A stretch of DNA of 64,000 nucleotides from Methanoregula sp. (GTDB lineage: Archaea > Halobacteriota > Methanomicrobia > Methanomicrobiales > Methanospirillaceae), in NCBI GenBank assembly GCA_028679185.1, contig JAJRBZ010000038.1, forward strand, positions 1-64,000, in the 5' to 3' direction. Below, piece by piece: positions 20,252 to 30,534 of the stretch (positions are counted from its first letter, which is position 1; every line of letters begins with the position of its first letter). A model generated the notes under the pieces. That model made no database searches and was not told where the DNA came from. It saw nothing but the letters and a program-made list of their open reading frames with translations. The position numbers and the translations under genes are program-made.

Positions 20252-20434
20252 TTGTCAAAACGGGCAGTTGATATGGTTTTTCAGGCTACGTATACTCTCA
20301 CCGATCTTCGAATAATTCTCCGTCAGACCGCTCCTTTTCATGATCTCGATGCCGGGCAGAAAGTCCAGGCCCGGCGGCTGCTGGAGAATCTCGAGCATCA
20401 GGTTGCATCATTAAAACAGGAGATGCTGAAATGA
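20252..20434 (+). CDS. small helical protein encoded immediately upstream of, and overlapping, sepCysS
   Basis: 60-aa ORF (TTG start) ending in an ATGA overlap with the SepCysS start at 20431. Confidence 0.55.
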   Translation: MSKRAVDMVFQATYTLTDLRIILRQTAPFHDLDAGQKVQARRLLENLEHQVASLKQEMLK

Positions 20435-21609
20435 GGTGCGGGGCCGGCATTGAAGCACGTCAGGTAAACGAACTCTTTATTAATATTGACCCCATCCAGG
20501 CAGGGGGCAGGCTGACAGCAGATGCAATGAAAGCTGTTATTGCCTACGGGGACGGGTATTCGGTCTGTGATAACTGCCGAAAGCCAAACCGTCTTGATTA
20601 TATCAACAAACCCCCGATTGCCGATTTCCATAAAGATGTGGCAAAATGGCTGAACATGGATGATGTAAGAACTGTGCCTGGTGCCCGTCGGGGCTTCCAG
20701 GCAGTTGCCCAGACATATGTAGGCAAGGGTGATCCGGTACTGCTTACCAGCCTGTCGCATTATACCGAGTTTCTTGCTATTGAAGAAGCGGGTGGATGCG
20801 TCCGGGAGATACCAGCCAACGAAAACAGGATGATTACACCAGAAGCTACAGCGGTTAAAATCGAGGAAGTAAAGCGTGAATGTAAAAAAGATCCCGTTCT
20901 TGCATTCATAGACCATGTAGATTACCAGTATGGCAACATGCATGATGTGAAAGCGATCACAAAAGTTGCCCGCCAGTATGATATTCCGGTGGTGTATAAC
21001 GGGGCTTATACCGTAGGTATCCTGCCGGTTGATGGCAAAGATATTGGTGCAGATTTCGTTGTCGGATCCGGGCACAAGAGTATGGCTGCTCCGGCACCAT
21101 CGGGGATTCTCGCAGTAACTTCCGAACGTTCCGGTGAAGTTTTCCGCACTACAGCAATTGAAGGTGATGTTACAAAAAGGAAGTTCGGCATCAAGGAACC
21201 GGAGATGATGGGCTGCACACTTATGGGTGCCACACTTGTCGGTATGATGGCATCATTTCCCCAGGTTAAGGAACGGGTAAAACACTTTGACCGGGAACTG
21301 GAGAACAACCGGATTGTATTAGAAGCCCTGCTTTCCATTTCCGGTACAAAGATTCTTTCCCAATATCCGAGGAAACATACCCTGACGCGGATGGACACTG
21401 TTGCATCATTTGATAAAGTGGCAGAAACCCACAAGAAGAGAGGTTATTATTTCTCCAATGCGCTTGAGGAAAAAGGGATAGTTGGTATAATTCCCGGTGC
21501 TACCAAAGTCTGGAAATTCAATACCTACGGGTTGACAACGAAGCAGGCGCAGTATCTTGCCGAAGCATTTATTGCCATTGCGAGTGAGAACGGCCTTTTT
21601 AGTCAATAA
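20431..21609 (+). CDS. pscS: O-phospho-L-seryl-tRNA:Cys-tRNA synthase (SepCysS)
   Basis: 392 aa; NIDPIQAGGRLTADAMKAVIAYGDGYSVCDNCRKPNRLDYINKPPI, TVPGARRGFQAVAQ, GSGHKSMAAPAPSGIL. Confidence 0.93.
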   Translation: MRCGAGIEARQVNELFINIDPIQAGGRLTADAMKAVIAYGDGYSVCDNCRKPNRLDYINKPPIADFHKDVAKWLNMDDVRTVPGARRGFQAVAQTYVGKGDPVLLTSLSHYTEFLAIEEAGGCVREIPANENRMITPEATAVKIEEVKRECKKDPVLAFIDHVDYQYGNMHDVKAITKVARQYDIPVVYNGAYTVGILPVDGKDIGADFVVGSGHKSMAAPAPSGILAVTSERSGEVFRTTAIEGDVTKRKFGIKEPEMMGCTLMGATLVGMMASFPQVKERVKHFDRELENNRIVLEALLSISGTKILSQYPRKHTLTRMDTVASFDKVAETHKKRGYYFSNALEEKGIVGIIPGATKVWKFNTYGLTTKQAQYLAEAFIAIASENGLFSQ

Positions 21610-21971
21610 TTTTTTTTTAGGATTTTCAAAAATACATTTTCTAAAAAAAAATGTACCGGTATCACCTCATTGCCGACAGGATTTACCGTCCTGTGAAAGT
21701 TACAGCATTACCTTCTCCTGTTCTTTTCTGATACGAAGTCCAGGGGGCTGCTCAATCTGTAATGGAAGTACAGACATAACTACGGATATATATGCAAAAA
21801 CAGCAATACCACCTTTCAGGTTTATCAGTCCTCAATAAAAACCGATACAGGGAGTCATCAGCATGACAGGCGTTGTTGCTGGAATAAGCCATGCAATGGT
21901 GGAACTACTGCCACTGTCACAGAATAAATGCTCTGGGTAGGGTTTATTAATCGCGATGCCCTACGAATCGT

Positions 21972-23495
21972 TTGTCAAGACAGGAAACCGGTAGTCTGCA
22001 CAAACCTGGGGGAAGTATGTTTGAGAAGTATGATCTGACAAAAACAATCGACGATGCGACATTTGAAAACTCTGTAAATCCATTAAAGGAGCGACTGAGT
22101 ATCCTTCAGCGGACACTTCGCGATCTCAGGATCCCCACCATAATTGTTATCGAAGGCTGGAATGCGTCAGGGATTACCATGTCTACCAGGGAGATTATAC
22201 ACTCACTGGATCCCCGTGGTTTTACCCTTCATGCCATCGACAAAGCTACAGATGAAGAACGGGCGCATCCGTTTATGTGGAGATTCTGGGTAAAAACTCC
22301 CTCGAAAGGTCGTATTGCCCTTTTTGCCCGCAGCTGGTACAGCAGGGCACTTGCAGAAAAACTATCCAGCATTGGCTGGAAAAAGTCGCTCAAAGATGAG
22401 ATTAATTCAATAAATATTTTCGAACGCCAGCTCAGCGACAGCGGTGCAATTATCATTAAATCCTTTTTGCATATCAGCAAAGACGAACAGAAAGTCAGGC
22501 TTCTGGAGCGCGAGAGAAACCCGCTTACGGCATGGCTGGTGACCCCCAGAATCTGGGATTTCCATCATAATTATGATACCTATCTTCCGATTATTGATGA
22601 ATTCATAGAAAAGACAGATACAGAATATGCTCCCTGGCAGATCATTGAAGCTACTGACAGGAAGTATGCCATCTCCAAAATATATTCAAATCTTGTAAAA
22701 ACTCTTGAAAAAAGAGTTGCTTTTGAGGCAGATGAGCGGTCAAAAAAAGGAAGACAGAAAAACATTTCCAAACCCCCGAAAAATCCTGTCCATAGAAGGT
22801 CTTCTGCTGGGTCAGCCTATTCAAAAGAAGACTGCCAGAATATATTAAACAACCTGCAGATCGAAATGCTCGAGATAAATTACATCCTTTTTAAACGGAA
22901 AATTCCGTTCATCATAGTCTATGAGGGATGGGATGCTGCCGGAAAAGGCGGGAACATCACTCGTCTTGCCCGTTATTTCAACCCGCTGGGATATGATGTT
23001 GTGCCGGTTGCAGCACCGAATGACTACGAGAAAGAACACCACTACCTCTGGAGGTTTATCCGGCATTACCCGAAAGCAGGACATTTTGCAATATATGACC
23101 GGAGCTGGTATGGGAGAGTACTTGTTGAACGTGTAGAAGGGTACTGTTCAGAACCGGAGTGGCAACGGGCGTACCAGGAAATCAATGAAATGGAACAGGA
23201 CTATGTCGAGAGCAGTGGTGGGGGAATTGTCAAGTTCTGGCTTGAGATAGACAAGGATGAACAACTCAAAAGGTTCAACCAGCGGGAGAAAGATCCCCTC
23301 AAGCAGTACAAGATAACTGAAGAAGACTGGAGAAACCGGGAGAAATGGGATCTCTATGATGCGGCAGTGGATGAGATGCTGGCCCGTACCAATACCCGGT
23401 ATGCCCCATGGATTGTCATTGAGTCGAACAATAAATGGTATGCCCGGGTCAAGGCCCTCAAGGAAGTCATCAGGGGTACGGAGAAACTCCTATGA
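21972..23495 (+). CDS. two-domain PPK2 family polyphosphate:AMP phosphotransferase-like protein
   Basis: C-terminal half has EGWDAAGKGGNI and YDRSWYGRVLVERVEG; N-terminal half is a degenerate copy (EGWNASGITMS, FARSWYSRALAEK). Confidence 0.88.
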   Translation: MSRQETGSLHKPGGSMFEKYDLTKTIDDATFENSVNPLKERLSILQRTLRDLRIPTIIVIEGWNASGITMSTREIIHSLDPRGFTLHAIDKATDEERAHPFMWRFWVKTPSKGRIALFARSWYSRALAEKLSSIGWKKSLKDEINSINIFERQLSDSGAIIIKSFLHISKDEQKVRLLERERNPLTAWLVTPRIWDFHHNYDTYLPIIDEFIEKTDTEYAPWQIIEATDRKYAISKIYSNLVKTLEKRVAFEADERSKKGRQKNISKPPKNPVHRRSSAGSAYSKEDCQNILNNLQIEMLEINYILFKRKIPFIIVYEGWDAAGKGGNITRLARYFNPLGYDVVPVAAPNDYEKEHHYLWRFIRHYPKAGHFAIYDRSWYGRVLVERVEGYCSEPEWQRAYQEINEMEQDYVESSGGGIVKFWLEIDKDEQLKRFNQREKDPLKQYKITEEDWRNREKWDLYDAAVDEMLARTNTRYAPWIVIESNNKWYARVKALKEVIRGTEKLL

Positions 23496-23865
23496 GTAAA
23501 TCCGGAATACGGTTTATACCCCCACCGGTGTTTGGAAAGATCGTTTGATTTTTCTGCATCTGCATGCAGTATCGGATAAGCGGAAATTAAAGAAAAATGC
23601 AATGCGACGGTGCCTTGCCAGATTTTATTATTTTATAAAAAGAAAGACTCAAATAAGGAAGACCCAGCGATATCCAGTCCAGAACACCTTTCATCGGGTC
23701 TTCCCTTCTTTTTCTGTTCTGTGACGAGTCCGTCTGCAACAGTTAATGGTACCCTGAATTGCACATACAATACAGGGAAGAAATACAGAAAAAAATTGTC
23801 TCCTTATCGCGATGAATTATATATTCACGGAGACAGGAATCACGAGAAATGCGACGATAGGATTT

Positions 23866-24036
23866 TTATTCGGAGGAGACAGTCAGCTGGTTTGAGCATA
23901 TTGTATACAGTATGGTATCCACGTAAACACCAACCGGGTTGATCTCCCTTCGCCAGGTAAGAAATTGTTGGCAGTTGCCATAAATTATGCCTCCGACACA
24001 ATCTTTGGTACATGTATCACATGGTCTGGATGTCAT
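23866..24036 (-). CDS. small Cys-containing protein (56 aa)
   Basis: MTSRPCDTCTKDCVGGIIYGNCQQFLTWRREINPVGVYVDTILYTICSNQLTVSSE; GGAGGG ribosome-binding site just upstream. Confidence 0.5.
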   Translation of the reverse strand: MTSRPCDTCTKDCVGGIIYGNCQQFLTWRREINPVGVYVDTILYTICSNQLTVSSE

Positions 24037-24359
24037 AGTTCCCTCCTTTCTTTTCTTGTATTTTATATTCACGAGATTTTTCAGGTTCAATAATAGAACC
24101 ATAAGGTTATCTGAAATCTAATGGTGTCCTATAAATCAGGATGTATTGTTCTCAATGAAATGTTCATTCGTTCAGGGTGCATTTCAGACTCACCGATTAC
24201 ACAGGAATATGGTGAAAGAATTGCCTTTACGCTACGCTGATCGGTACACCGGCTCTGCAGGGTAGAAAGGAACTAATCCGCTGTTGATAGTACACATAAT
24301 AACAAGGAAAAAAAATTCCTCCGTTACCAAAAAAAAAGTGCCGGAACCACTCATCAGCA

Positions 24360-25328
24360 TCATCGCAAAGTACTATTGCTTTCACAAAAACCCCTGTGCA
24401 GACCGCTTTCCAACGCACATTGGATTGCAAAATGGTATTCATTGGAAGTAATCCTGCGACAAAGTGAAGGGGGAAGTAATGATTTTCTGTTGCTGCTGGT
24501 ATGCCATGACGGGTGATACTGGTTCATGATATTTACATATGAATCACGCGATATTTCCTGAGCAATCCATGGCAGCACGCTATCAGAGCCTGCAAGATTT
24601 TCCGGGAGCACAAGATGCCGTATAATCATACCATGCATTGCTATACCTTTCTTGTCTATGACCAGATCGCCTACCTGCCGGTGCATTTCTGTAATTCCCG
24701 CTTTCATTATAGCAACGTAGTCCGGCGCATGGGAAAGGGCAATTGCAATGTCGTCACTGCCATATTTCGCATCGGGCATATAGATATCAACAATGCCATC
24801 CAGAAGCCGCAAAGTATCGACGGCATCATAACCCCCGCTGTTATAGACGACAGGGATACGTAATCCCTCCTGTATTGCAATCTTAAGACTTTTTAGGATC
24901 TGGGGCACTATGTGCGTAGGAGTGACCAGGTTGATATTATGACAACCCTGCTTCTGGAGGCAAATCATTATCCCGGCCAGTTTTTCACAGGACACCGGCT
25001 CTCCATTTCCACACTGGCTGATGTCATAGTTCTGGCAGAACTGGCAGGCAAGGTTGCAATGGGTTATAAAGATGGTACCGGACCCGTTGAAACCGACCAG
25101 GGGGGGCTCTTCACCAAAGTGCGGTCCGGAACTTGAAATGACCGGCAGGAGCCCGGTCCGACAAAATCCCCGCTCATCATCAAGACGGTTTACCCTGCAT
25201 TTTCTGGGGCAGACCGTGCATGACTCCAGAAGGTTATACGCCCGGTCGATTCTTTCTTCCAGTTCACCTGACTGGTTTAGAGTGATATATGACGGGTAAT
25301 TCATTCCCTGCGTCAAGGACCAGCTCAT
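24360..25328 (-). CDS. radical SAM protein (pyruvate formate-lyase activating enzyme-like)
   Basis: CTVCPRKCRVNRLDDERGFCRTG plus ITHCNLACQFCQNYDIS (CxxxCxxC). Confidence 0.85.
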   Translation of the reverse strand: MSWSLTQGMNYPSYITLNQSGELEERIDRAYNLLESCTVCPRKCRVNRLDDERGFCRTGLLPVISSSGPHFGEEPPLVGFNGSGTIFITHCNLACQFCQNYDISQCGNGEPVSCEKLAGIMICLQKQGCHNINLVTPTHIVPQILKSLKIAIQEGLRIPVVYNSGGYDAVDTLRLLDGIVDIYMPDAKYGSDDIAIALSHAPDYVAIMKAGITEMHRQVGDLVIDKKGIAMHGMIIRHLVLPENLAGSDSVLPWIAQEISRDSYVNIMNQYHPSWHTSSNRKSLLPPSLCRRITSNEYHFAIQCALESGLHRGFCESNSTLR

Positions 25329-25374
25329 GGAGATCTTCTCTTTTTTATGGTTTTTATGGCATCAAAAGATGATA

Positions 25375-26568
25375 TCAGGTTTCTGATATAATCTCACCGT
25401 TTAATGCAGTAATTAACCTGATATCTGTAAGGGATTTTTTAACAATATCATCAATATTCATTTTCTGCTCGCAGCTTTTTACTGTTTCAAGTACAGCTGC
25501 AGTGGCCGGCATATTCGGTACTGCCCGGCAGGTAAGATCTCCCGGATGAGAAACAAAAGTGCCAATCATCCTGGCAATGGTGACAGTTTGCTCCTTGTCA
25601 TACGTAATAAGCGGGCGAAGTACTGGTACTTGTGTTGCTTCTGAAATGACCGACAGATTGGCCAGAGTCTGGGAAGCCACCTGTCCCAGATTCTCACCAG
25701 TGACGACAGCGAGCGCACCTTCTTTTTGCATCAGGTGGCCTGCCACACGCTGCATGAAACGCTTGCAGATCACACAACGGTACCGCGATGGAATGCGACA
25801 CTGTTCCATAGAATCGAATAAATGTTCGCTGGTCGCGATGACCAGAGTCAGTGGATTTCCACTACACCAGCCCGAAAGTTTCCGGTGATTCGCGATTGCT
25901 GTCTCAGTAACATCCCTTCCTGCCCATCTGCCGGCATCCAGGTGCAGGTGGGTTATCTCACATCCGCGTTTCATCATCAGCCATGAAGCAACCGGAGAAT
26001 CAATACCCGATGAAAGGAGAGCAAGTACTCTTCCCTGCGTCCCCCAGGGTAATCCGCCTGGTGCTGGTATCCGCGAATCGTATATAAGCCCACCGAAGTC
26101 ACGGATTTCGACAAAGAGTTCGTAATCCGGGTTAGTCAGGTCGACCTGAAGACCCGGGATATGATTATAAACTGCAGAACCAATCAGTTTTCCCAGTTCC
26201 TGGCTGTTCAGTCCTGTTTTCTGCTGCCTTTTTGCACGGACAGCAAAACTCATATCTTTATGAAGATTTGTCGATGCCAGGGTAACTGCTTTTGAGCAGA
26301 TATCTTCGAGCCGTATACTTGTCCGTATACAGACACTGACATCAACAATCCCGAAAATCCGGGATACAATATCTGCGATCGTTTCCGGGTTATCTCCGTA
26401 AATCAGGATTCGCCCCCGGGGAGTTTCAAAGTGACAGGTAATACAGGCAACAGAGAGTGCTTTTCTGATGTTTCGCAACAGCATTCCGATAAAATGGTGC
26501 TTTACCGACTCGCTTTTTAAGAATAACTCCCCATATCTCACCATTACGAGTCTTTCAGGCCAGTCCAT
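25375..26568 (-). CDS. thiI: ThiI-like tRNA 4-thiouridine synthase / sulfurtransferase
   Basis: MVRYGELFLKS, THUMP region, LLSSGIDSPVASWLMMKRG PP-loop and CVICKRFM CxxC pair. Confidence 0.9.
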   Translation of the reverse strand: MDWPERLVMVRYGELFLKSESVKHHFIGMLLRNIRKALSVACITCHFETPRGRILIYGDNPETIADIVSRIFGIVDVSVCIRTSIRLEDICSKAVTLASTNLHKDMSFAVRAKRQQKTGLNSQELGKLIGSAVYNHIPGLQVDLTNPDYELFVEIRDFGGLIYDSRIPAPGGLPWGTQGRVLALLSSGIDSPVASWLMMKRGCEITHLHLDAGRWAGRDVTETAIANHRKLSGWCSGNPLTLVIATSEHLFDSMEQCRIPSRYRCVICKRFMQRVAGHLMQKEGALAVVTGENLGQVASQTLANLSVISEATQVPVLRPLITYDKEQTVTIARMIGTFVSHPGDLTCRAVPNMPATAAVLETVKSCEQKMNIDDIVKKSLTDIRLITALNGEIISET

Positions 26569-26730
26569 ACCTTCACCCCTGTTCGCTGAAGTATTGACGG
26601 TCAAGGGAGATAACCATTGGTGGTTAAGGACAAAGTGGTTATCACAGCATTAAAAAAATCCGCTCAGATAATCCTTAAAGACGATCGAAGAACGAAATCC
26701 TTTAATTTCGCAAATGAATAGTGTACTGAA

Positions 26731-27363
26731 ATGGTAAAAAAGGCTAGCAAAAAAATCGAAGAGGAACCGCTCAAGTTGTTTTATATTTTTTACAACCAGG
26801 AACGATGGGACAACTGGCTGAAAACTCTCAGTGAATCAAGTTTTGAGGCAGATCCCAAGAGTGATGAATTGCCCGAAGGGTTCCGCGTGCTTGACAATTT
26901 CTCAGTAGACATTACTGTATCGGTCTTAAAAATCATAAGGCTCTACCAGAACAAACGCTTCACCTTTGAAGAAGCAGTCGATAAGCTTTCTGAGGTTGAA
27001 ACAATTGTAATGTCTGCGGCCCCGGAAGGTAATCTTGGGGAGATCATTGAGATCCTTCAGCTTCCCAAACTTGTCCTTTTTGCATCCTGCCGGTTGTTCT
27101 TTGCAGGAGGTTTTGACAAGGATATTAAGGTGCTCGTCAAGAAAGGCAGAGCCGAAATTGAAAAGGATATGGAACAGGCACTTGATACAGCAGCAAATAT
27201 TGGAGCAAGTGTGATCGACGGAGCATCATGCTGTGGGAAATACCTGAAAGATGATATCGAACAGACAACGCTTTTTGATGAGTGGCTGATTGAGTGCGAG
27301 CGCATGGGAGAAGCGATGGCCTCTTTAAAAAACTTTGATGAAGGTATAGGAGACGAGGATTGA
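26731..27363 (+). CDS. conserved archaeal protein, probably DUF2150 family
   Basis: 210-aa soluble ORF with typical methanogen composition; family name from memory only. Confidence 0.5.
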   Translation: MVKKASKKIEEEPLKLFYIFYNQERWDNWLKTLSESSFEADPKSDELPEGFRVLDNFSVDITVSVLKIIRLYQNKRFTFEEAVDKLSEVETIVMSAAPEGNLGEIIEILQLPKLVLFASCRLFFAGGFDKDIKVLVKKGRAEIEKDMEQALDTAANIGASVIDGASCCGKYLKDDIEQTTLFDEWLIECERMGEAMASLKNFDEGIGDED

Positions 27364-27812
27364 TCGCTGATCGGGCCCGGTTCCGACATGCAAAAAAGAT
27401 AGAACGGCTTGCTGGTTTTCGCATTCCGGAACTGGCATTTTCCGGAACCATGCTCGAAACTCTTTCATCCCGCCTTGACTATGATTCGTTTGATTTTGCT
27501 GTGAGGCAGCAGGTCCTTGCTTTTTTTAATGATTTCCTCCGCTGTGATTGTAAAAATTCCCCGTTATGCGGGTGCCCGGAGAAAAAATTTGCAAAAAAAG
27601 TAATTGAACTACGGGAAAACGGTCTGGATCACCGGCAGATAGCTGCATTTATGGTGGATGAGTATGGAATAGAAATATTTCCTGCTGATGTCCTTTCGTT
27701 TCTTGAAGAATCAGTTCATGTGCTTGAGGCTATATCAGATGTCGCCTGTTTGCAGGATCGCGGGGAGCTTGCAAAAAAGACTGATGACCATATACGCCTT
27801 ATTGAACGGTAA
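27360..27812 (+). CDS. conserved hypothetical protein (possibly DUF5814-like)
   Basis: 150-aa ORF overlapping the previous stop (TTGA); contains CDCKNSPLCGCPEKKF Cys cluster. Confidence 0.5.
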   Translation: MIADRARFRHAKKIERLAGFRIPELAFSGTMLETLSSRLDYDSFDFAVRQQVLAFFNDFLRCDCKNSPLCGCPEKKFAKKVIELRENGLDHRQIAAFMVDEYGIEIFPADVLSFLEESVHVLEAISDVACLQDRGELAKKTDDHIRLIER

Positions 27813-27885
27813 TATTTTTTGGATCATTCATCGGTGATCAGCACCTATCATCCGGGATTTAATAGTCAGGACGCGAAATATATCT

Positions 27886-28110
27886 ATGAATTTTGCACCA
27901 GTTAAAAAATGGGCGGTATTTTTTTTCGGGATCCTTTGCGCGATTATAATCGCAGATGCTGTTTCTCTGCTGATACTTTCTGTTGCAGGACTTGAAGGAT
28001 GGATGAAGTTTCTGGTGAATTTTGTACTCTATGCCATTTTCTTCTTTGCAATTCTCTATGCCCTGGAAAAAATTTTTCACATCGAATTTTTTGGTTTTAA
28101 TAAGAAATAA
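27886..28110 (+). CDS. small membrane protein
   Basis: 74 aa with two hydrophobic helices. Confidence 0.5.
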   Translation: MNFAPVKKWAVFFFGILCAIIIADAVSLLILSVAGLEGWMKFLVNFVLYAIFFFAILYALEKIFHIEFFGFNKK

Positions 28111-28200
28111 TGAACTTCTTATCAGGAAACAAAAAATTATTCCCGCTCATCCAGCAGGACAGAACGGTAAAATGCAGCACAGAAGAGGGGTTTGCTCTGT

Positions 28201-28234
28201 TCAGTGCTGGTTGCCGGTCATTTGCCAGCACTGA
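28201..28234. repeat. perfect 10-bp inverted repeat TCAGTGCTGG-N14-CCAGCACTGA
   Basis: read directly in the 28.1-28.5 kb intergenic region. Confidence 0.6.
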
Positions 28235-28517
28235 TAATATCCGGGCATCACATCCCTCATAAAAATAAGCATACCCTTATCATACTCCTTTTAAGGCAGG
28301 GGTAAAATGCATTGAACTCTCAGGAAATAACCAAAAATATTATATCCTGGTGCAATTATTTCAGCATCACTGCTTTCCATGATTTTTGAGTCACTAAAGA
28401 GCAGTGCAATTAGCATTACCGGCATGTATATTGCGGGGATGCTAAAAAGAATAGGATGAATTTTTTAGTTGAGGCATCTAATGAAGATCAGGTTGTAATA
28501 CAGGCCACTCTTCAATC

Positions 28518-29060
28518 ATGAGTGATTTTGGTATGGACACAAAATTGTCATGCCTCATCTGGGGCGTTACCGGTGTTATTTTTGGGCTTATAGCTTTACT
28601 GGTTCCTAATATCCTGCTGCTTGAAACCTTTTATATCATTTTCTGGATTCTGATCGGATTGGGAATTGTCGGTCTTCTTATTCTCGCTATTACTTCAGGA
28701 AGTGACGAATCGCTGTTCTGGTTTGGTCTTTCCTCAGTCTTGCTTATCATTGGCGGTCTTTCATTTTTAGTGAAGTCAATCGTGGCGATCATTTTTCTGC
28801 TTATCATCGCAGGTATCGCGTTTTATAATGGTTTTAATGGCATAACGCTTGCACTCACGCATTCCAGAACCAAATATATCCTTATCCCTGGCATGTTCAT
28901 CGCTGGTACAGCACTGCTTTTCGGACTTGTCTATTACTTCCCCTCATTTTTAGAAAATCTTGTCATTGTTATCCTCGGCAGTTTCGCGTTTATATTTGGT
29001 CTGTTTTCAATAATGATGGGTTTTTTTCAGAAAGATGAGCCAGACAGGTATGAAGCATGA
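28518..29060 (+). CDS. multi-pass membrane protein (DUF308/HdeD-like)
   Basis: 180 aa, repeated hydrophobic segments. Confidence 0.55.
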   Translation: MSDFGMDTKLSCLIWGVTGVIFGLIALLVPNILLLETFYIIFWILIGLGIVGLLILAITSGSDESLFWFGLSSVLLIIGGLSFLVKSIVAIIFLLIIAGIAFYNGFNGITLALTHSRTKYILIPGMFIAGTALLFGLVYYFPSFLENLVIVILGSFAFIFGLFSIMMGFFQKDEPDRYEA

Positions 29061-29159
29061 ACTTCTCTATAGCTGTGCATCGAAATTATCAACCGGAAGG
29101 AAAAAAATAACCTCTATCCCGTCTGTCATATTTGTTATGTTCCTGATTTGTGTGTTCCC

Positions 29160-30308
29160 ATGTCATATGATGTCATTGTAATAGGAGCGGGTCCGGCCGG
29201 CAGTGCTGCGGCCCATGAATGTGCCAGACGCGGGCTTTCAACGATCTGCATAGAAGAGCACGGGACGATAGGTTACCCGGTACAATGCGCAGGGCTTCTT
29301 TCGAATACTGCCTTTGAGGAATCGGGTGTATCCGAGCATCCGGTGCTCACAAGGATTTCCGGTGCCCGGGTGGTATCAGGCATGGGCAGTGAAATGCTGA
29401 TTGACGCAAAGACGTCCAAGGCTGTCGTCGTGGACCGGGGGTCATTTGATCGCGAAATGGCAGAGAATGCAGCAAACTGCGGAGCAGAGTATTCCTTAAA
29501 GACAGCAGCTTACGGTATACGCGGGAATTCACTTTTAGTCAGGGGCGTAAAGGGACATGCTGAAATTCCGTTCAGGCTTCTTATTGCCGCAGATGGTCCA
29601 AGAAGTACCATTGCCCGAATCCATAGAATGCCACGGGCAAAAATGTATCTCGCGGGCATCCAGTTAGAGCTGCTTCACGATTGCGATCCCCGGTTTGTAG
29701 AGATCTATCCAGACGCATCACCGGAATTCTTTGGATGGATGATTCCAGCTGGTAACGGAAGGGTGCGCCTTGGACTGTGCGGGCAGTCTCAAGTACCGGA
29801 ACGGTTCACGGCGTTTATAAAAAAGTTTGGTGATCGTGCAACACATCTCGTCACAGGGACCCTCCCGCTGGGTATCATGCCAAAAACGTATGGTCACCGC
29901 ACACTGTTTGTTGGTGATGCAGCCGGGTTTGCAAAACCCACTTCAGGAGGAGGAGTGTATACAGGAATCCGTTCTGCCCGGCATGCAGCTGCAATTGCGT
30001 CATCCTGTTGTGCGAATGATCTGTATACTGATGCAGCCCTTGCAGAATATGAACAACGCTGGCAGGCAGATATTGGACGGGAGCTTGATCTCGGTTTCCG
30101 GCTTTTCCGGTTGCGCCAGAAAATTTCTGCCTATGATATGGACGCGTTAATCCGGGGCCTTAATGATCCTGATATAATCCGCACAATCGTAGACTACGGT
30201 GATATGGACCGGCCAGGCAAACTGGTAAAAAAACTTCTTGGCAAACACGCCATGCTCCGGTGCGCAGGCCCACTGATTCGAACCGGACTTCAGTCGTTAT
30301 TCGAGTAA
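29160..30308 (+). CDS. geranylgeranyl reductase family FAD-dependent oxidoreductase
   Basis: YDVIVIGAGPAGSAAAHECARRGLSTICIEEH, PVQCAGLLS, LFVGDAAGFAKPTSGGGVYTGIRSA. Confidence 0.88.
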   Translation: MSYDVIVIGAGPAGSAAAHECARRGLSTICIEEHGTIGYPVQCAGLLSNTAFEESGVSEHPVLTRISGARVVSGMGSEMLIDAKTSKAVVVDRGSFDREMAENAANCGAEYSLKTAAYGIRGNSLLVRGVKGHAEIPFRLLIAADGPRSTIARIHRMPRAKMYLAGIQLELLHDCDPRFVEIYPDASPEFFGWMIPAGNGRVRLGLCGQSQVPERFTAFIKKFGDRATHLVTGTLPLGIMPKTYGHRTLFVGDAAGFAKPTSGGGVYTGIRSARHAAAIASSCCANDLYTDAALAEYEQRWQADIGRELDLGFRLFRLRQKISAYDMDALIRGLNDPDIIRTIVDYGDMDRPGKLVKKLLGKHAMLRCAGPLIRTGLQSLFE

Positions 30309-30534
30309 TATCACGGTACGAAGCCTTTGATAAATAAAGCAGGCTGGGAACTAGTCAAAGGATCTCCGGACGGCCGGGTTTGGTAGAAAAGATTTTATCG
30401 TATTAGCAATATGAACCGGGTATCAGGCAGAGGAGTGAGGGGTGTTTTTGTGATATGGAGTATTGATAAAATATGAAAGGCATTTAAAAATAGAAGTTCA
30501 GGAGACTAAAAAACACTGTTATCCTTCACTTCAG

